Notes under the pieces: generated by a model | What the model was told of the DNA's origin: nothing | What the model saw: the letters and a program-made list of their open reading frames with translations, nothing else | Databases searched by the model: none | Assembly (NCBI RefSeq): GCF_900112255.1 | Contig: NZ_FOLE01000013.1 | Span: 1-64,000, forward strand | DNA length: 64,000 bases | Reading direction: 5' to 3' | DNA from: Flexibacter flexilis DSM 6793 | GTDB taxonomy: Bacteria; Bacteroidota; Bacteroidia; Cytophagales; Flexibacteraceae | Position numbers and translations under genes: made by a program | In this document: in pieces, positions 46,589 to 55,307 of the stretch | Layout of the letters: every line of letters begins with the position of its first letter | How positions within the stretch are numbered: position 1 is the stretch's first letter

Positions 46589-47407
46589 ATGGAAATTAAA
46601 GCCTCTCAACAAACGATTTTGGAATTTTTGGCTCAATGCAAGTTTTTGACTGTCTCGCAAATGATGGCTTTGGGAATCAAAAAGGACAGAGCCAACCTGA
46701 ACCGCGAACTCAAAGCCATGCGCCATTGGAACAAACCGCCGATAGCACACAAAAACTTTGGGGCAGACCCAGTGGCAGGCAAATTGGAGTCGGTGCATTA
46801 CCTGACGGCTGCGGGTGAAAAACTATTGCAGGAACATACGGATATAGTTCAAATCAGAAGGCCGATGGGAGACAGCACCCTTTTTTACAAGGACTATAAA
46901 CACCGCAAGCATACCATTGATATTCAGGTATCTTTGCTTCAGCAGCAGTTGCAAGGCAAAGGCAATTTGCTGTTGTTCGATACTTATTTTGACCAAGAGG
47001 GCAACAACAGAACGCAGGCTAATGCCCGCAGTAAGACCAAGTTGGTACTTTCGGACAACTCATTTTTGATTGCCGATGCGGTAATTGTTTGGGATAATAA
47101 TACTGATTATCAGGTATATGCCTTAGAAATGTATAATGGAAAAGATACGGGAAGAGTGGAAAGGGCTTTGTGGCAACACGCTCAGGCTTTATCGGAGGGG
47201 GTGTTGGTGGATTTGCTCCTACCGCGTTTTCCGCACATTAAAGGTTACCAAATTTTGTGCGTATTTGAACATGCCAGTTGCCAACAAGCCACTTGGGAAA
47301 GACTCTCCCAAAATCCAGCATATGAAAATCTAAGAGGCTATTTTTTAGCCAAAAGCCTTCAAGAAATTCAAGCCAATGGTTTTTTCGGGAACTGGCAGTC
47401 TTTTTAG
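46589..47407 (+). CDS. Replication-relaxation (MobC-like) family protein
   Basis: A 272-aa protein with an N-terminal winged helix (ILEFLAQCKFLTVSQMMALG, about residues 9-28) and a nuclease-like core including LLLFDTYFDQEG and YALEMYNGKDTGRVERAL. This matches the replication-relaxation family often encoded beside TraD-like ATPases in small plasmids and CPR elements. It stops in TAG overlapping the convergent small gene by 4 bases. Confidence 0.65.
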   Translation: MEIKASQQTILEFLAQCKFLTVSQMMALGIKKDRANLNRELKAMRHWNKPPIAHKNFGADPVAGKLESVHYLTAAGEKLLQEHTDIVQIRRPMGDSTLFYKDYKHRKHTIDIQVSLLQQQLQGKGNLLLFDTYFDQEGNNRTQANARSKTKLVLSDNSFLIADAVIVWDNNTDYQVYALEMYNGKDTGRVERALWQHAQALSEGVLVDLLLPRFPHIKGYQILCVFEHASCQQATWERLSQNPAYENLRGYFLAKSLQEIQANGFFGNWQSF

Positions 47408-47619
47408 TGCAATTGTCCCCCGTCTCCCAAACTAACATATTCGAGGGTGCGGCCTTCGATTCTGGGAATTTGTAGCGTAAAATGGGGTCGGTCGGTGGCG
47501 CGTACCATTAACCATTGTTCTGAAATGGATTCAATGAGCATGAGATAAGGTTTGGCTTCTCAGGCGACTTTCACCAACAGAAAAGTTCCGATAGAGAGGT
47601 GTTTTTGCTTGGCGGCCAT
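47404..47619 (-). CDS. Hidden 71-aa protein with a TGA=Gly codon
   Basis: ATG 47619 to TAA 47404-47406. A single TGA in VKVA-G-EAKPYLML is read as glycine. The rest is continuous and protein-like (RATDRPHFTLQIPRIEGRT). It is convergent with the replication-relaxation gene, overlapping by 4 bases. Function unknown. Confidence 0.6.
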
Positions 47620-47829
47620 AATGGGGCAACAACAATAAAAGCGGGTCATGAATACCCAAGCCGCCAAGCCCTTTTCTCTCTTTTCACAGAAAAAAAGTAT
47701 CCATGCCCGCTTTTACTTTCTGTAAAAACGACGCGGAGAAAAGGTTGGCGGAATAATTGTTTATGCTTATTTCAGGTGCGTTTTGCAATAGAAAAATTGC
47801 TCACCTGAAAACAGGGAGCAATTAGGATT

Positions 47830-48249
47830 TTAACTGAGTTCTTCCACCGTGATAATGGTGTGATGTTTGTTGCTACGGTGCCACTGTCCCGAACGGCTCA
47901 AATCCGAACCGTAGATTTCCTCGCGGCTGTTGCTGTCTTTGACTACAACGCGTAAACGGCCATTTTTAAAATACAAGGTGTCCGTTTTGAGGCCGCGTTC
48001 TGCACTTACTTTTGCAAATACGGCTTTGATGATATTGGCCACATCTTCGATAGGAATCTTTTTGAATACCTCGCGGCTGATGTGCATATCTCCATCAAAA
48101 TCATAATGGAAATACTGTTCTTCCTGTTGCCAAGTGTTAGGGGTTGGATTGTCCTGCAACTCTTCGGACACAGGTGTTTGCACCGATTCTTCGGCATTGG
48201 GAAGGTTCGTAGCTGCTACGCCCTCTTCCTCGTCTTTTCTTTTTGTCAT
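47830..48249 (-). CDS. Unknown 139-aa protein
   Basis: It has an acidic, Pro/Thr/Glu-rich N-terminal 45 residues, then a compact domain (YDFDGDMHISREVFKKIP, about 49-66) ending HHTIITVEELS. There is no in-frame TGA; it stops in TAA. It is on the same strand as the ArdC-like gene and 84 bases downstream of it, so it may be co-transcribed. Confidence 0.55.
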   Translation of the reverse strand: MTKRKDEEEGVAATNLPNAEESVQTPVSEELQDNPTPNTWQQEEQYFHYDFDGDMHISREVFKKIPIEDVANIIKAVFAKVSAERGLKTDTLYFKNGRLRVVVKDSNSREEIYGSDLSRSGQWHRSNKHHTIITVEELS

Positions 48250-48333
48250 GGATTTTAATTGATTGATGAGAAGCGAATGATTCGCCTGTTGTTTGTACTG
48301 AAGTATGGTAGATTTTCTGTTTAAAGGTGGTCT

Positions 48334-49233
48334 TTATTCATCGTTTTGCTGCCCTAAGAGATAATCCACGGCTTTTTGTGCTCTGGCAGAGGCATTGATT
48401 AAGAGCCTTTTATCTTCTTTGATGGCTTTGAGCCAACTTTCCAAATAGGCCACCGAATTGTCCAAGACCTGAGGTAGAATTTGGGCATGATAGCACAGAA
48501 AACTTGCTCCCATTTCGGCGGTTAGTTCTTCCACGCCGTAGCTGTATGAACCAAAGGAACTGGTTTCGACCACTTCTTTACGACAAAGCCGCTTGGCGTG
48601 TCCTGTGGCATGTATGCACTCATGGAACAGAGTAGCATAATAGCTTTCAGGCTTAATGAAGTGTTGTTTTTCAGGGATTTGTATGTAATCCATGGGGGGT
48701 GTATAATAGGCCGAAGAGCCGCCCACGCGAATAGGTGGCAACTGTGGTTGCATAAAATGCAATAAGCGTTCAGCGGTTTGAATGGAAAGATTGGCACCAA
48801 GAGGTTGCACTTGGGGCAGTTGCCACTTTATCCCCTCTATCTGACTGATATTAAATACATTGTAATATCGTAGTAGCGGGACTTTTTCTAAAAGGGGCAA
48901 TTGCTGGGGTGCAGGATTAGGGACGGACTTTTGAGTGATAGGGTCAATGTAAAGCCAATTCCAATACACCACGGGTAGGGCTTTACTGTTTTTTATCACT
49001 TTCCCGCCCAAATCGCTGGCCTGTTGGAAGGTAAGGAAATAGGGTTCTTGGAAATTAAAGAGGTTCAGCAAGAAGCAGTTAATGCCACGGTAGGGCTTTT
49101 TGCTGAGGTAGTTTTGAGGCAAAGTGTTTTGCCAAGGTTGCTGCCAAGGGGCAACGCCTTGTTCTAAGCGTGCCATAATCAGTTGGTTTACTCTTTGGTA
49201 AACATCAGGGGTCGAATTGTTTTTGGATTCCAT
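48334..49233 (-). CDS. ArdC-like antirestriction protein with zincin domain
   Basis: A 299-aa protein. The N-terminal ssDNA-binding ArdC domain has VYQRVNQLIMARLEQGVAPW (about residues 11-30) and KPYRGINCFLL. The C-terminal metallopeptidase has the zinc motif HECIHATGH (about 204-212) and an EELTAEMGA helix with the third ligand. ArdC proteins protect incoming plasmid DNA from restriction during conjugation, which fits this module. It stops in TAA. Confidence 0.78.
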   Translation of the reverse strand: MESKNNSTPDVYQRVNQLIMARLEQGVAPWQQPWQNTLPQNYLSKKPYRGINCFLLNLFNFQEPYFLTFQQASDLGGKVIKNSKALPVVYWNWLYIDPITQKSVPNPAPQQLPLLEKVPLLRYYNVFNISQIEGIKWQLPQVQPLGANLSIQTAERLLHFMQPQLPPIRVGGSSAYYTPPMDYIQIPEKQHFIKPESYYATLFHECIHATGHAKRLCRKEVVETSSFGSYSYGVEELTAEMGASFLCYHAQILPQVLDNSVAYLESWLKAIKEDKRLLINASARAQKAVDYLLGQQNDE

Positions 49234-49629
49234 CGTGAAATTTTGTTTTATTTTGATTTCACGAGCAGCATAAGAACGCAGCTAATTCTTTCTGTTTAAA
49301 TCATCAAGCGGCCATTCCTAAGTCTTCAATAGGGGCATCGTCGAAAACTTAGGCTATAATAATACCGCAAAATGTGGATAACTTTTTTGTTTGTAATTTA
49401 TTGATAACAAGATACTTGAAAAATATTTTCATTTTTTTGAAAAGTGCTTGTCACCCATTTGCCCTTCGAGATTCGTCTTTATATACAGTTACCCTTCCCG
49501 TGTGCTTTACTTCCCCTGAATTTTAGACTGCTGTACCTCTGAAATTCAGGGGATTGGGGTCGGTTTGTATCTTTAATTAATTGCACTAAAAATATATTAA
49601 AAATAATTTTTTACATAATTCACAGATGC

Positions 49630-49637
49630 TACCTTTG
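49630..49637 (+). promoter_or_regulatory. Bacteroidota-type -7 promoter element
   Basis: TACCTTTG matches TAnnTTTG exactly and lies about 147 bases before the RNase H gene; I see no clear -33 TTTG, so the call is tentative. Confidence 0.35.
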
Positions 49638-49641
49638 TAAA

Positions 49642-49663
49642 AGAATGGCGGGCAAGGTGCTTG
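49642..49663 (+). repeat. Left 22-bp direct repeat (putative attL)
   Basis: Identical to 63051-63072 except for one base (GGCGGG versus GGCAGG); the core GGCAAGGTGCTTG is exact. The pair brackets the RNase H, restriction and integrase genes. Confidence 0.6.
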
Positions 49664-49783
49664 TCGAAACAATAAAGGCATTGGTAAGTAAATCAGATGT
49701 TAAGCGTAATAGGCTTGATTTTATATCTGATAAACGAGAGTAGGTTTCGTTTATACAGATTTTAGTAGCAATGCAAAACGAGT

Positions 49784-50527
49784 ATGGAAACAGAAGAAAT
49801 AATCCCAGAAGTAAATATTTACGCAGACGGAGGTGCTGAACCAAATCCAGGAAAAGGTGGATTTGGTGTAATAATGACATATAAAGAACACAAAAAAGAA
49901 TTTAGCCAAGGTTACTTGCTAACGACAAATAACCGTATGGAACTAATGGGTGTTATATTCGCTTTGGAAAGGTTGAAAAAACCTTCAATTGTAAATGTTT
50001 ACACAGACTCTCAATATGTTGTGAACGGAATTGAAAAAGGTTGGGCGGAAAAATGGAAATCAAACAATTGGTACAGGAAAAGGAATGCGAAAGCCATCAA
50101 CTATGACTTATGGGATAAATTATTAAACTTGATTTCAAACAACCAAAAGGTAACTTTTAATTGGGTAAAAGGTCATGCAGGGCATAAAGAAAATGAGAGA
50201 TGTGATGAATTGGCTAATTGGGCATTGAATAGCAAAAATTTGTTAGAAGATGTTGGGTATGAATCAGAGAAAGAGGAAGTTTATATTCCCACTCACTCAG
50301 AGCAAGAAAAGCATCAAAATCGCAAAAGAAAAGTTCTAAATGAAGGCGATAATTGCAGAAAATGTAATACCCAAGTAATAAAAAAGGATACCAAAAGGAA
50401 AGAGCTAAAACCAAACCAAGAATATTACTTTGACTATTATTTGTTGTGTCCAACTTGTAAGACAATGTATATGGTCGAAGAAGCAAAAAAGTTTGTAAAC
50501 GACAATAAAAGCAGATTGTTTACATAA
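49784..50527 (+). CDS. Ribonuclease HI with C-terminal zinc ribbon
   Basis: A 247-aa protein. IYADGGAEPNPGKGGFGV (about residues 12-29) holds the first catalytic Asp, NRMELMGVIFALERL the Glu, YTDSQYVVNGI the second Asp and HAGHKENERCDELAN the His and last Asp, a complete RNase HI active site. About 90 residues follow, including two CxxC pairs (CRKC near 188 and CPTC near 228), unlike chromosomal RNase HI. It removes RNA from RNA-DNA hybrids. Its location at an element edge suggests a role in mobile-element replication or defence. Confidence 0.8.
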   Translation: METEEIIPEVNIYADGGAEPNPGKGGFGVIMTYKEHKKEFSQGYLLTTNNRMELMGVIFALERLKKPSIVNVYTDSQYVVNGIEKGWAEKWKSNNWYRKRNAKAINYDLWDKLLNLISNNQKVTFNWVKGHAGHKENERCDELANWALNSKNLLEDVGYESEKEEVYIPTHSEQEKHQNRKRKVLNEGDNCRKCNTQVIKKDTKRKELKPNQEYYFDYYLLCPTCKTMYMVEEAKKFVNDNKSRLFT

Positions 50528-50912
50528 ACTCACTGCCACTAACATTGCATTTGTGCAACCCGAACTAAGGTATTAAAATAAACTTTTGTGCTTTTTGGGG
50601 GCAATAGTGTTATCAAATCCCGTCCTGCACAAATACTTTTTCGTTAATCTACCCCTCCATTGGCGGCTTTTCTTTTGTCTTTTTTCCCCTATTCGCCTCA
50701 CATAACTTGCAAGCAAAACAAGCAATATGGTACGCGAGTAGAAAACCAGATAACCTTCATGGTGGACGGCAAACAAGCTATCAATGAACTCGAAATAAAT
50801 GTACTATGGTAGTAACAATGGCATTGTTTTATAATGACGTTTATTGTTTGTTAAGACACTTTTATCCAACTTGCCCCTAAGTTTTAATCACGCCATCATT
50901 TTACAACCCAAT
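50528..50912. other. Gap before the restriction operon
   Basis: About 385 bases with no convincing gene. I see only weak promoter-like boxes (for example AAACTTTTG near 50580). Confidence 0.4.
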
Positions 50913-53900
50913 ATGTCGTCTAAATTCTTCACTAATAGCAAAGACAGAAATCTCTTTGATAAGTTTAAAGGTATCATAGAACACATGAAAGATTTATATG
51001 CCTTTCATGCAGTGGTAGGCTATTTTAGGTCGTCGGGATATTTTGCATTAGAACCTTATTTGCAGAATATTACAGATATAAAAATATTGGTTGGTATCAA
51101 TGTAGATGCGATGTTTGCCGAATCTCAACGTAAAGGATTATTGTATTTTGGCGATGAGCAAAGAACCAAAGATGAGTTTTTGAAGTGGTTTGTTCAAGAC
51201 ATAAGAGAAGCAAAATATTCCTCAGAAGTTGAAAAAGGTATTTTAAAGTTTGTGAATGACCTCATTGATGGAAAAATTGAGGTGCGAGCGCATAATTCCA
51301 GTGCTATACACGCCAAATTTTATTTGTTTCTGCCAGAAAATCATTCGGTACACTCTGACGGCTGGGTAATTATGGGGTCTTCCAACCTGACAGAAGCAGG
51401 GCTTGGAATAAAGAAATCGCCTAATTATGAGCTAAATATCGCGCTGAAAGACTACGATGACGTAGCGTTTACCAAACAAGAGTTCCTTACACTTTGGGAG
51501 CAATCTACTCCTATCTTACCCGCAGATATACACAGCTTTAAACAAAAAACACACGTAGGACAAAAATTTTCGCCCTATGAACTGTACATAAAGTTTCTGA
51601 TAGAATACTTTGATAAAAATATAGATTACGACCCCGACACTGTAGGCGATTTGCCTCGAAATTACAAGAAATTATCGTATCAGGTTGATGCAGTAAATGA
51701 AGGTTTTCAGATGCTTATGGAGCATAACGGGTTTTTCTTGTCCGACGTTGTGGGCTTAGGAAAAACCGTGATTGCTGCTATGATTGCCAAGCGATTTTTA
51801 ATTGCCAACGGCTCACTAAATACCAAGATTCTTGTAGTATATCCACCAGCACTAGAAAAAAACTGGAAAAATACATTCGGCTTATTTAAACTTGACAAAC
51901 ATACCAAATTTATTACGAACGGAAGACTTGAAAAAATAGCAGAAGGCAACGACATTAATTATTGGGCAAAGGAAGATTACGACTTAGTTTTGGTAGATGA
52001 AGCACATCGCTACCGAAATCATACCTCACAAGCATTTGCTATGCTCCAAAGAATTTGTAAGGCTCCAAGAAACGGGGAAGGTCTTGTAACTGGCAATAAG
52101 AAAAAGGTAATTCTCATCTCAGCAACACCGCTCAATAACAGACCGCAAGATTTATATTATCAATTGCTTTTATTCCAAGATGCAAGGCGCAGCACGTTGC
52201 CCATAACAAATTTACAAGGCTTTTTTGCCCCAATTATTCGGGAGTTTTGGAAAATTATGCAGCATGACAAACCTGATATTGAAAGAATACGAGAGTTGTA
52301 TTCAGAAATACGCGAAAAGATAATTTCGCAGATTACCGTAAGGCGTACTCGCAAGCACCTAGAAAAGTACCCTAAATACATAGAGGACTTAACCGAGCAG
52401 GGAATTAAGTTTCCCGACATAGCTGCCCCTAAACCCAAAATTTATACCCTAGATGCCAAGTTAAGTAAGCTATTTTATCATACAATTTTTTACTTGACAG
52501 ACGAAGATAAAATTCAGTTTTATAGATACCAAGCCATACGGTTTTTATCCGATGAACAGTTGGAAATTTGTGGCTACACGCAAGCTGAAAGATTTTCAAA
52601 ATCTTTGGCTGGTATTATAAAAACGCTTCTGATAAAAAGACTAGAAAGCAGCTTCACTGCGTTTAAGAAAACGCTTAATAATCTCCTCATCTCCACAGGG
52701 CGAATGATTGAGATGTTTGAAAATGATAAAGTGTTCATTGCGCCAGACTTAGGAGTCAATGAATTACAGGACAAAGGTTTAACCGAAAGTCAAATTGAAT
52801 CTATCATTTTAGACTACAGTATTATCAATCCCAAAAACAATGTCTTTAATAAAAAAGATTTTGTTGAAAGGCAAATCAGTAAAAAAAATCCTGTATTTGT
52901 CGAGATTTTAGATGGCTTGAAAAAAGACTATGCCTTATTGCAAGAATTAGTAAAGGCATGGAGCAAGGTAGATACTGACCCAAAACTTGACACTTTTCTT
53001 GCAACGTTAAAAGACGAACTACTTGATAAACAGATAAACCCGACAGGAAAGCTGGTGATTTTTACCGAAAGTACCGACACTGCCAACTACCTGACAGAAA
53101 AGGTAGAAGCGTTTTTAGGGACTAAAATCTTGAATGTGTCGAGTAATAATCGGAACAAAATTTTTGAGATAATACTCGAAAATTTTGATGCCAATTATAT
53201 TGGGGAGAGAAAAGACGACTACGACATTATCATCACTACCGATGTGCTGGCCGAAGGTGTAAACCTACACCGCGCCAATGTGATTGTTAATTACGATACC
53301 CCTTGGAACGCCACAAGGCTCATGCAGCGTATTGGGCGAGTAAACAGAATTGGTAGTGTTGCGGGCGTTATCTACAATTACAATTTCTACCCATCGCAGC
53401 AAGGTGACGAGGAAATAAAATTGTATAGGAATGCGCTCGTAAAGTTGCAAGGTTTTCATACTGCCTTTGGCGAAGACGCACAAATTTATACGCACGAAGA
53501 ATTGCTCGAACAATTTGAGTTATTTAAGGAAGGTTTGCCCGACGACGAAGACAAAAGGCTTTATTATTTGCGCGTTATCAGAGAGTTTAAAGACAAAAAC
53601 CCAAAAGAATTTAAACGAATAAAGGCATTCCCGCTTAAAGCCAGAACAGCCCGAAAAGAAGAGTATGCACAAAAAAGTCAGGCACAACAATCTACTGTAG
53701 TATTCCTTAAATCGGTTTACAAAACAGAATTTTACCAAATAAACGACAAAGCACAAGTAAAACCACTTACTTTTTTGGAGGCTGCACAAATTTTTGAAGC
53801 CAAGACCTCAGAGCCAGCTTTCGACCTGCCAGAAAGCCACTATAAACACGTACAAGCCGCTTTACTCTCTTTTGAACAAGATTTTCTGAGTGCAAGCACA

Positions 53901-54251
53901 GAAAAAGTAACTTCTACCGACAAAGCTGATGCCAACACCAAACAAGCACTCAAATTTTTGCGTGATTTTAAAGGCATTACACACCAAGCTACTGTAAAAG
54001 AAGTTTGTCAAACCTTGCAACCAATAGTAGAGGCTGGCACTTATACGCCATTGGCTAACGAACTGAAAAAAATCAGTCAAAAATTGTTTAACAAACGAGA
54101 AATTACTACATCGCAGGCTGATAATTTGCTCATTGCTCTCGCTCAAAAATACGATGCACTCAACACCGACGAAGAAAATAATGCGCAAACAAGCATTGTA
54201 GAAGCCAATATTTCACCAGAAATTGTACTATCAGAAACCTTTATTGATTAA
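50913..54251 (+). CDS. PLD-nuclease/SNF2-type helicase of a restriction system
   Basis: I start at ATG 50913 (1112 aa), since the TTG at 50844 adds residues unlike the family. The N-terminal PLD-like nuclease has AIHAKFYLF (about residues 131-139) and GSSNLTEAG. A SNF2/RapA-like helicase follows: VVGLGKT (about 279-285), VDEAHRYRN, SATPLNNRP and the C-terminal RLMQRIGRVNRIG. The helicase likely tracks along DNA and the PLD domain cuts it. It is followed by a DUF1016 nuclease and an Eco57I-like methylase in one operon, a restriction-modification-like set. It has no DUF1998 partner, so it is not standard DISARM. Confidence 0.75.
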   Translation: MSSKFFTNSKDRNLFDKFKGIIEHMKDLYAFHAVVGYFRSSGYFALEPYLQNITDIKILVGINVDAMFAESQRKGLLYFGDEQRTKDEFLKWFVQDIREAKYSSEVEKGILKFVNDLIDGKIEVRAHNSSAIHAKFYLFLPENHSVHSDGWVIMGSSNLTEAGLGIKKSPNYELNIALKDYDDVAFTKQEFLTLWEQSTPILPADIHSFKQKTHVGQKFSPYELYIKFLIEYFDKNIDYDPDTVGDLPRNYKKLSYQVDAVNEGFQMLMEHNGFFLSDVVGLGKTVIAAMIAKRFLIANGSLNTKILVVYPPALEKNWKNTFGLFKLDKHTKFITNGRLEKIAEGNDINYWAKEDYDLVLVDEAHRYRNHTSQAFAMLQRICKAPRNGEGLVTGNKKKVILISATPLNNRPQDLYYQLLLFQDARRSTLPITNLQGFFAPIIREFWKIMQHDKPDIERIRELYSEIREKIISQITVRRTRKHLEKYPKYIEDLTEQGIKFPDIAAPKPKIYTLDAKLSKLFYHTIFYLTDEDKIQFYRYQAIRFLSDEQLEICGYTQAERFSKSLAGIIKTLLIKRLESSFTAFKKTLNNLLISTGRMIEMFENDKVFIAPDLGVNELQDKGLTESQIESIILDYSIINPKNNVFNKKDFVERQISKKNPVFVEILDGLKKDYALLQELVKAWSKVDTDPKLDTFLATLKDELLDKQINPTGKLVIFTESTDTANYLTEKVEAFLGTKILNVSSNNRNKIFEIILENFDANYIGERKDDYDIIITTDVLAEGVNLHRANVIVNYDTPWNATRLMQRIGRVNRIGSVAGVIYNYNFYPSQQGDEEIKLYRNALVKLQGFHTAFGEDAQIYTHEELLEQFELFKEGLPDDEDKRLYYLRVIREFKDKNPKEFKRIKAFPLKARTARKEEYAQKSQAQQSTVVFLKSVYKTEFYQINDKAQVKPLTFLEAAQIFEAKTSEPAFDLPESHYKHVQAALLSFEQDFLSASTEKVTSTDKADANTKQALKFLRDFKGITHQATVKEVCQTLQPIVEAGTYTPLANELKKISQKLFNKREITTSQADNLLIALAQKYDALNTDEENNAQTSIVEANISPEIVLSETFID

Positions 54252-54254
54252 AAC

Positions 54255-55307
54255 ATGAATAAACTTAAAAGTGAGAATACTGAATTTAAGCAAGTTGTTC
54301 TACTGATAGAAGAAGCCAGAAACAGAGCTTTCCATAAAGTAAATGAAGAACTTATATTACTTTATTTCAGGGTAGGTAAACTGGTGTCCGAAAAAGTTTC
54401 TGCTGGAATATGGGGCGAAAATACAGTGGAAGCACTCGCAGGTTTTATTCAGGAAAAATGCCCAGAGTTGAGAGGATTCAACCGCAGGGGACTTTATAGA
54501 ATGAAGCAATTTTATGAAGCATACACAGCACCTGAATTTGTGTCAACACTGATGACACATTTACAAAAATCTGAAAATGAAGCTATTAAAATTGTAAAAA
54601 CACTACTAACTCAATTGCAATGGTCGGCACATCTCCTCCTTTTGAGCAAAACCAAAACACCCGATGAAAAGCTGTTTTACCTGCATTTGGCCATACAAGA
54701 AAAACTTTCTGTAAGGGAACTGGAGAGACAGCTCAACTCCGCAGTATTTGAAAGAACGGCACTTTCTAACCAACAATTGAAAACGACATTTACACAATTG
54801 CCTCAAAACTTTTTTAAAGACCCCTACATTTTCGAGTTTTTGGAACTGCCAGAAGGTCATTCAGAAAAAGACCTTGAAAAAGCACTCATAAGCAATCTGC
54901 AAAAATTTATTCTTGAAATAGGAAAAGGGTTTACCTACATGGGAAATCAATACCGATTACAAGTAGGCAATAAAGACTATTACACCGACTTACTTTTCTA
55001 CCATCGCGATTTGCAATGCTTAGTATTATTTGAACTGAAAATTCAAGAGTTTGAACCCGAATTTTTGGGTAAACTGAACTTCTATTTAGAAGCATTAGAC
55101 CGCGACGTAAAACGCCCTTTTGAAAATAATAGTATTGGTATTTTGCTTTGCAAAGGCAAAGAAACCGAAGTAGTTGAATATGCGATGGCTCGAAATACAT
55201 CGCCTGCCATGATTGCCGATTACGAAACCAAACTAATATCCAAAACCTTGTTGGCAAACAAGTTACATCAACTTGTGCTACAACTTTCTAATAAAGATAT
55301 TGACTAA
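54255..55307 (+). CDS. DUF1016 (YhcG-like) PDDEXK nuclease
   Basis: A 350-aa protein. The N-terminal DUF1016 helical domain spans about residues 10-150. The C-terminal nuclease domain (about 190-335) has a catalytic pattern in KDYYTDLLFYH (Asp) and LVLFELKIQEF (ExK). Such nucleases accompany type I and other restriction modules. The gene lies 3 bases after the helicase and ends in TAA overlapping the methylase ATG (TAATGG). Confidence 0.75.
   Translation: MNKLKSENTEFKQVVLLIEEARNRAFHKVNEELILLYFRVGKLVSEKVSAGIWGENTVEALAGFIQEKCPELRGFNRRGLYRMKQFYEAYTAPEFVSTLMTHLQKSENEAIKIVKTLLTQLQWSAHLLLLSKTKTPDEKLFYLHLAIQEKLSVRELERQLNSAVFERTALSNQQLKTTFTQLPQNFFKDPYIFEFLELPEGHSEKDLEKALISNLQKFILEIGKGFTYMGNQYRLQVGNKDYYTDLLFYHRDLQCLVLFELKIQEFEPEFLGKLNFYLEALDRDVKRPFENNSIGILLCKGKETEVVEYAMARNTSPAMIADYETKLISKTLLANKLHQLVLQLSNKDID

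Larger units (their letters stand above)
49234..49783. other. Intergenic region holding a hairpin and the left direct repeat
   Basis: About 550 bases. CCCCTGAATTT (49513-49523) pairs perfectly with AAATTCAGGGG (49542-49552). The 22-bp repeat shared with the right end of the next module is at 49642-49663. A TACCTTTG box at 49630-49637 matches the Bacteroidota -7 promoter consensus. Confidence 0.55.
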
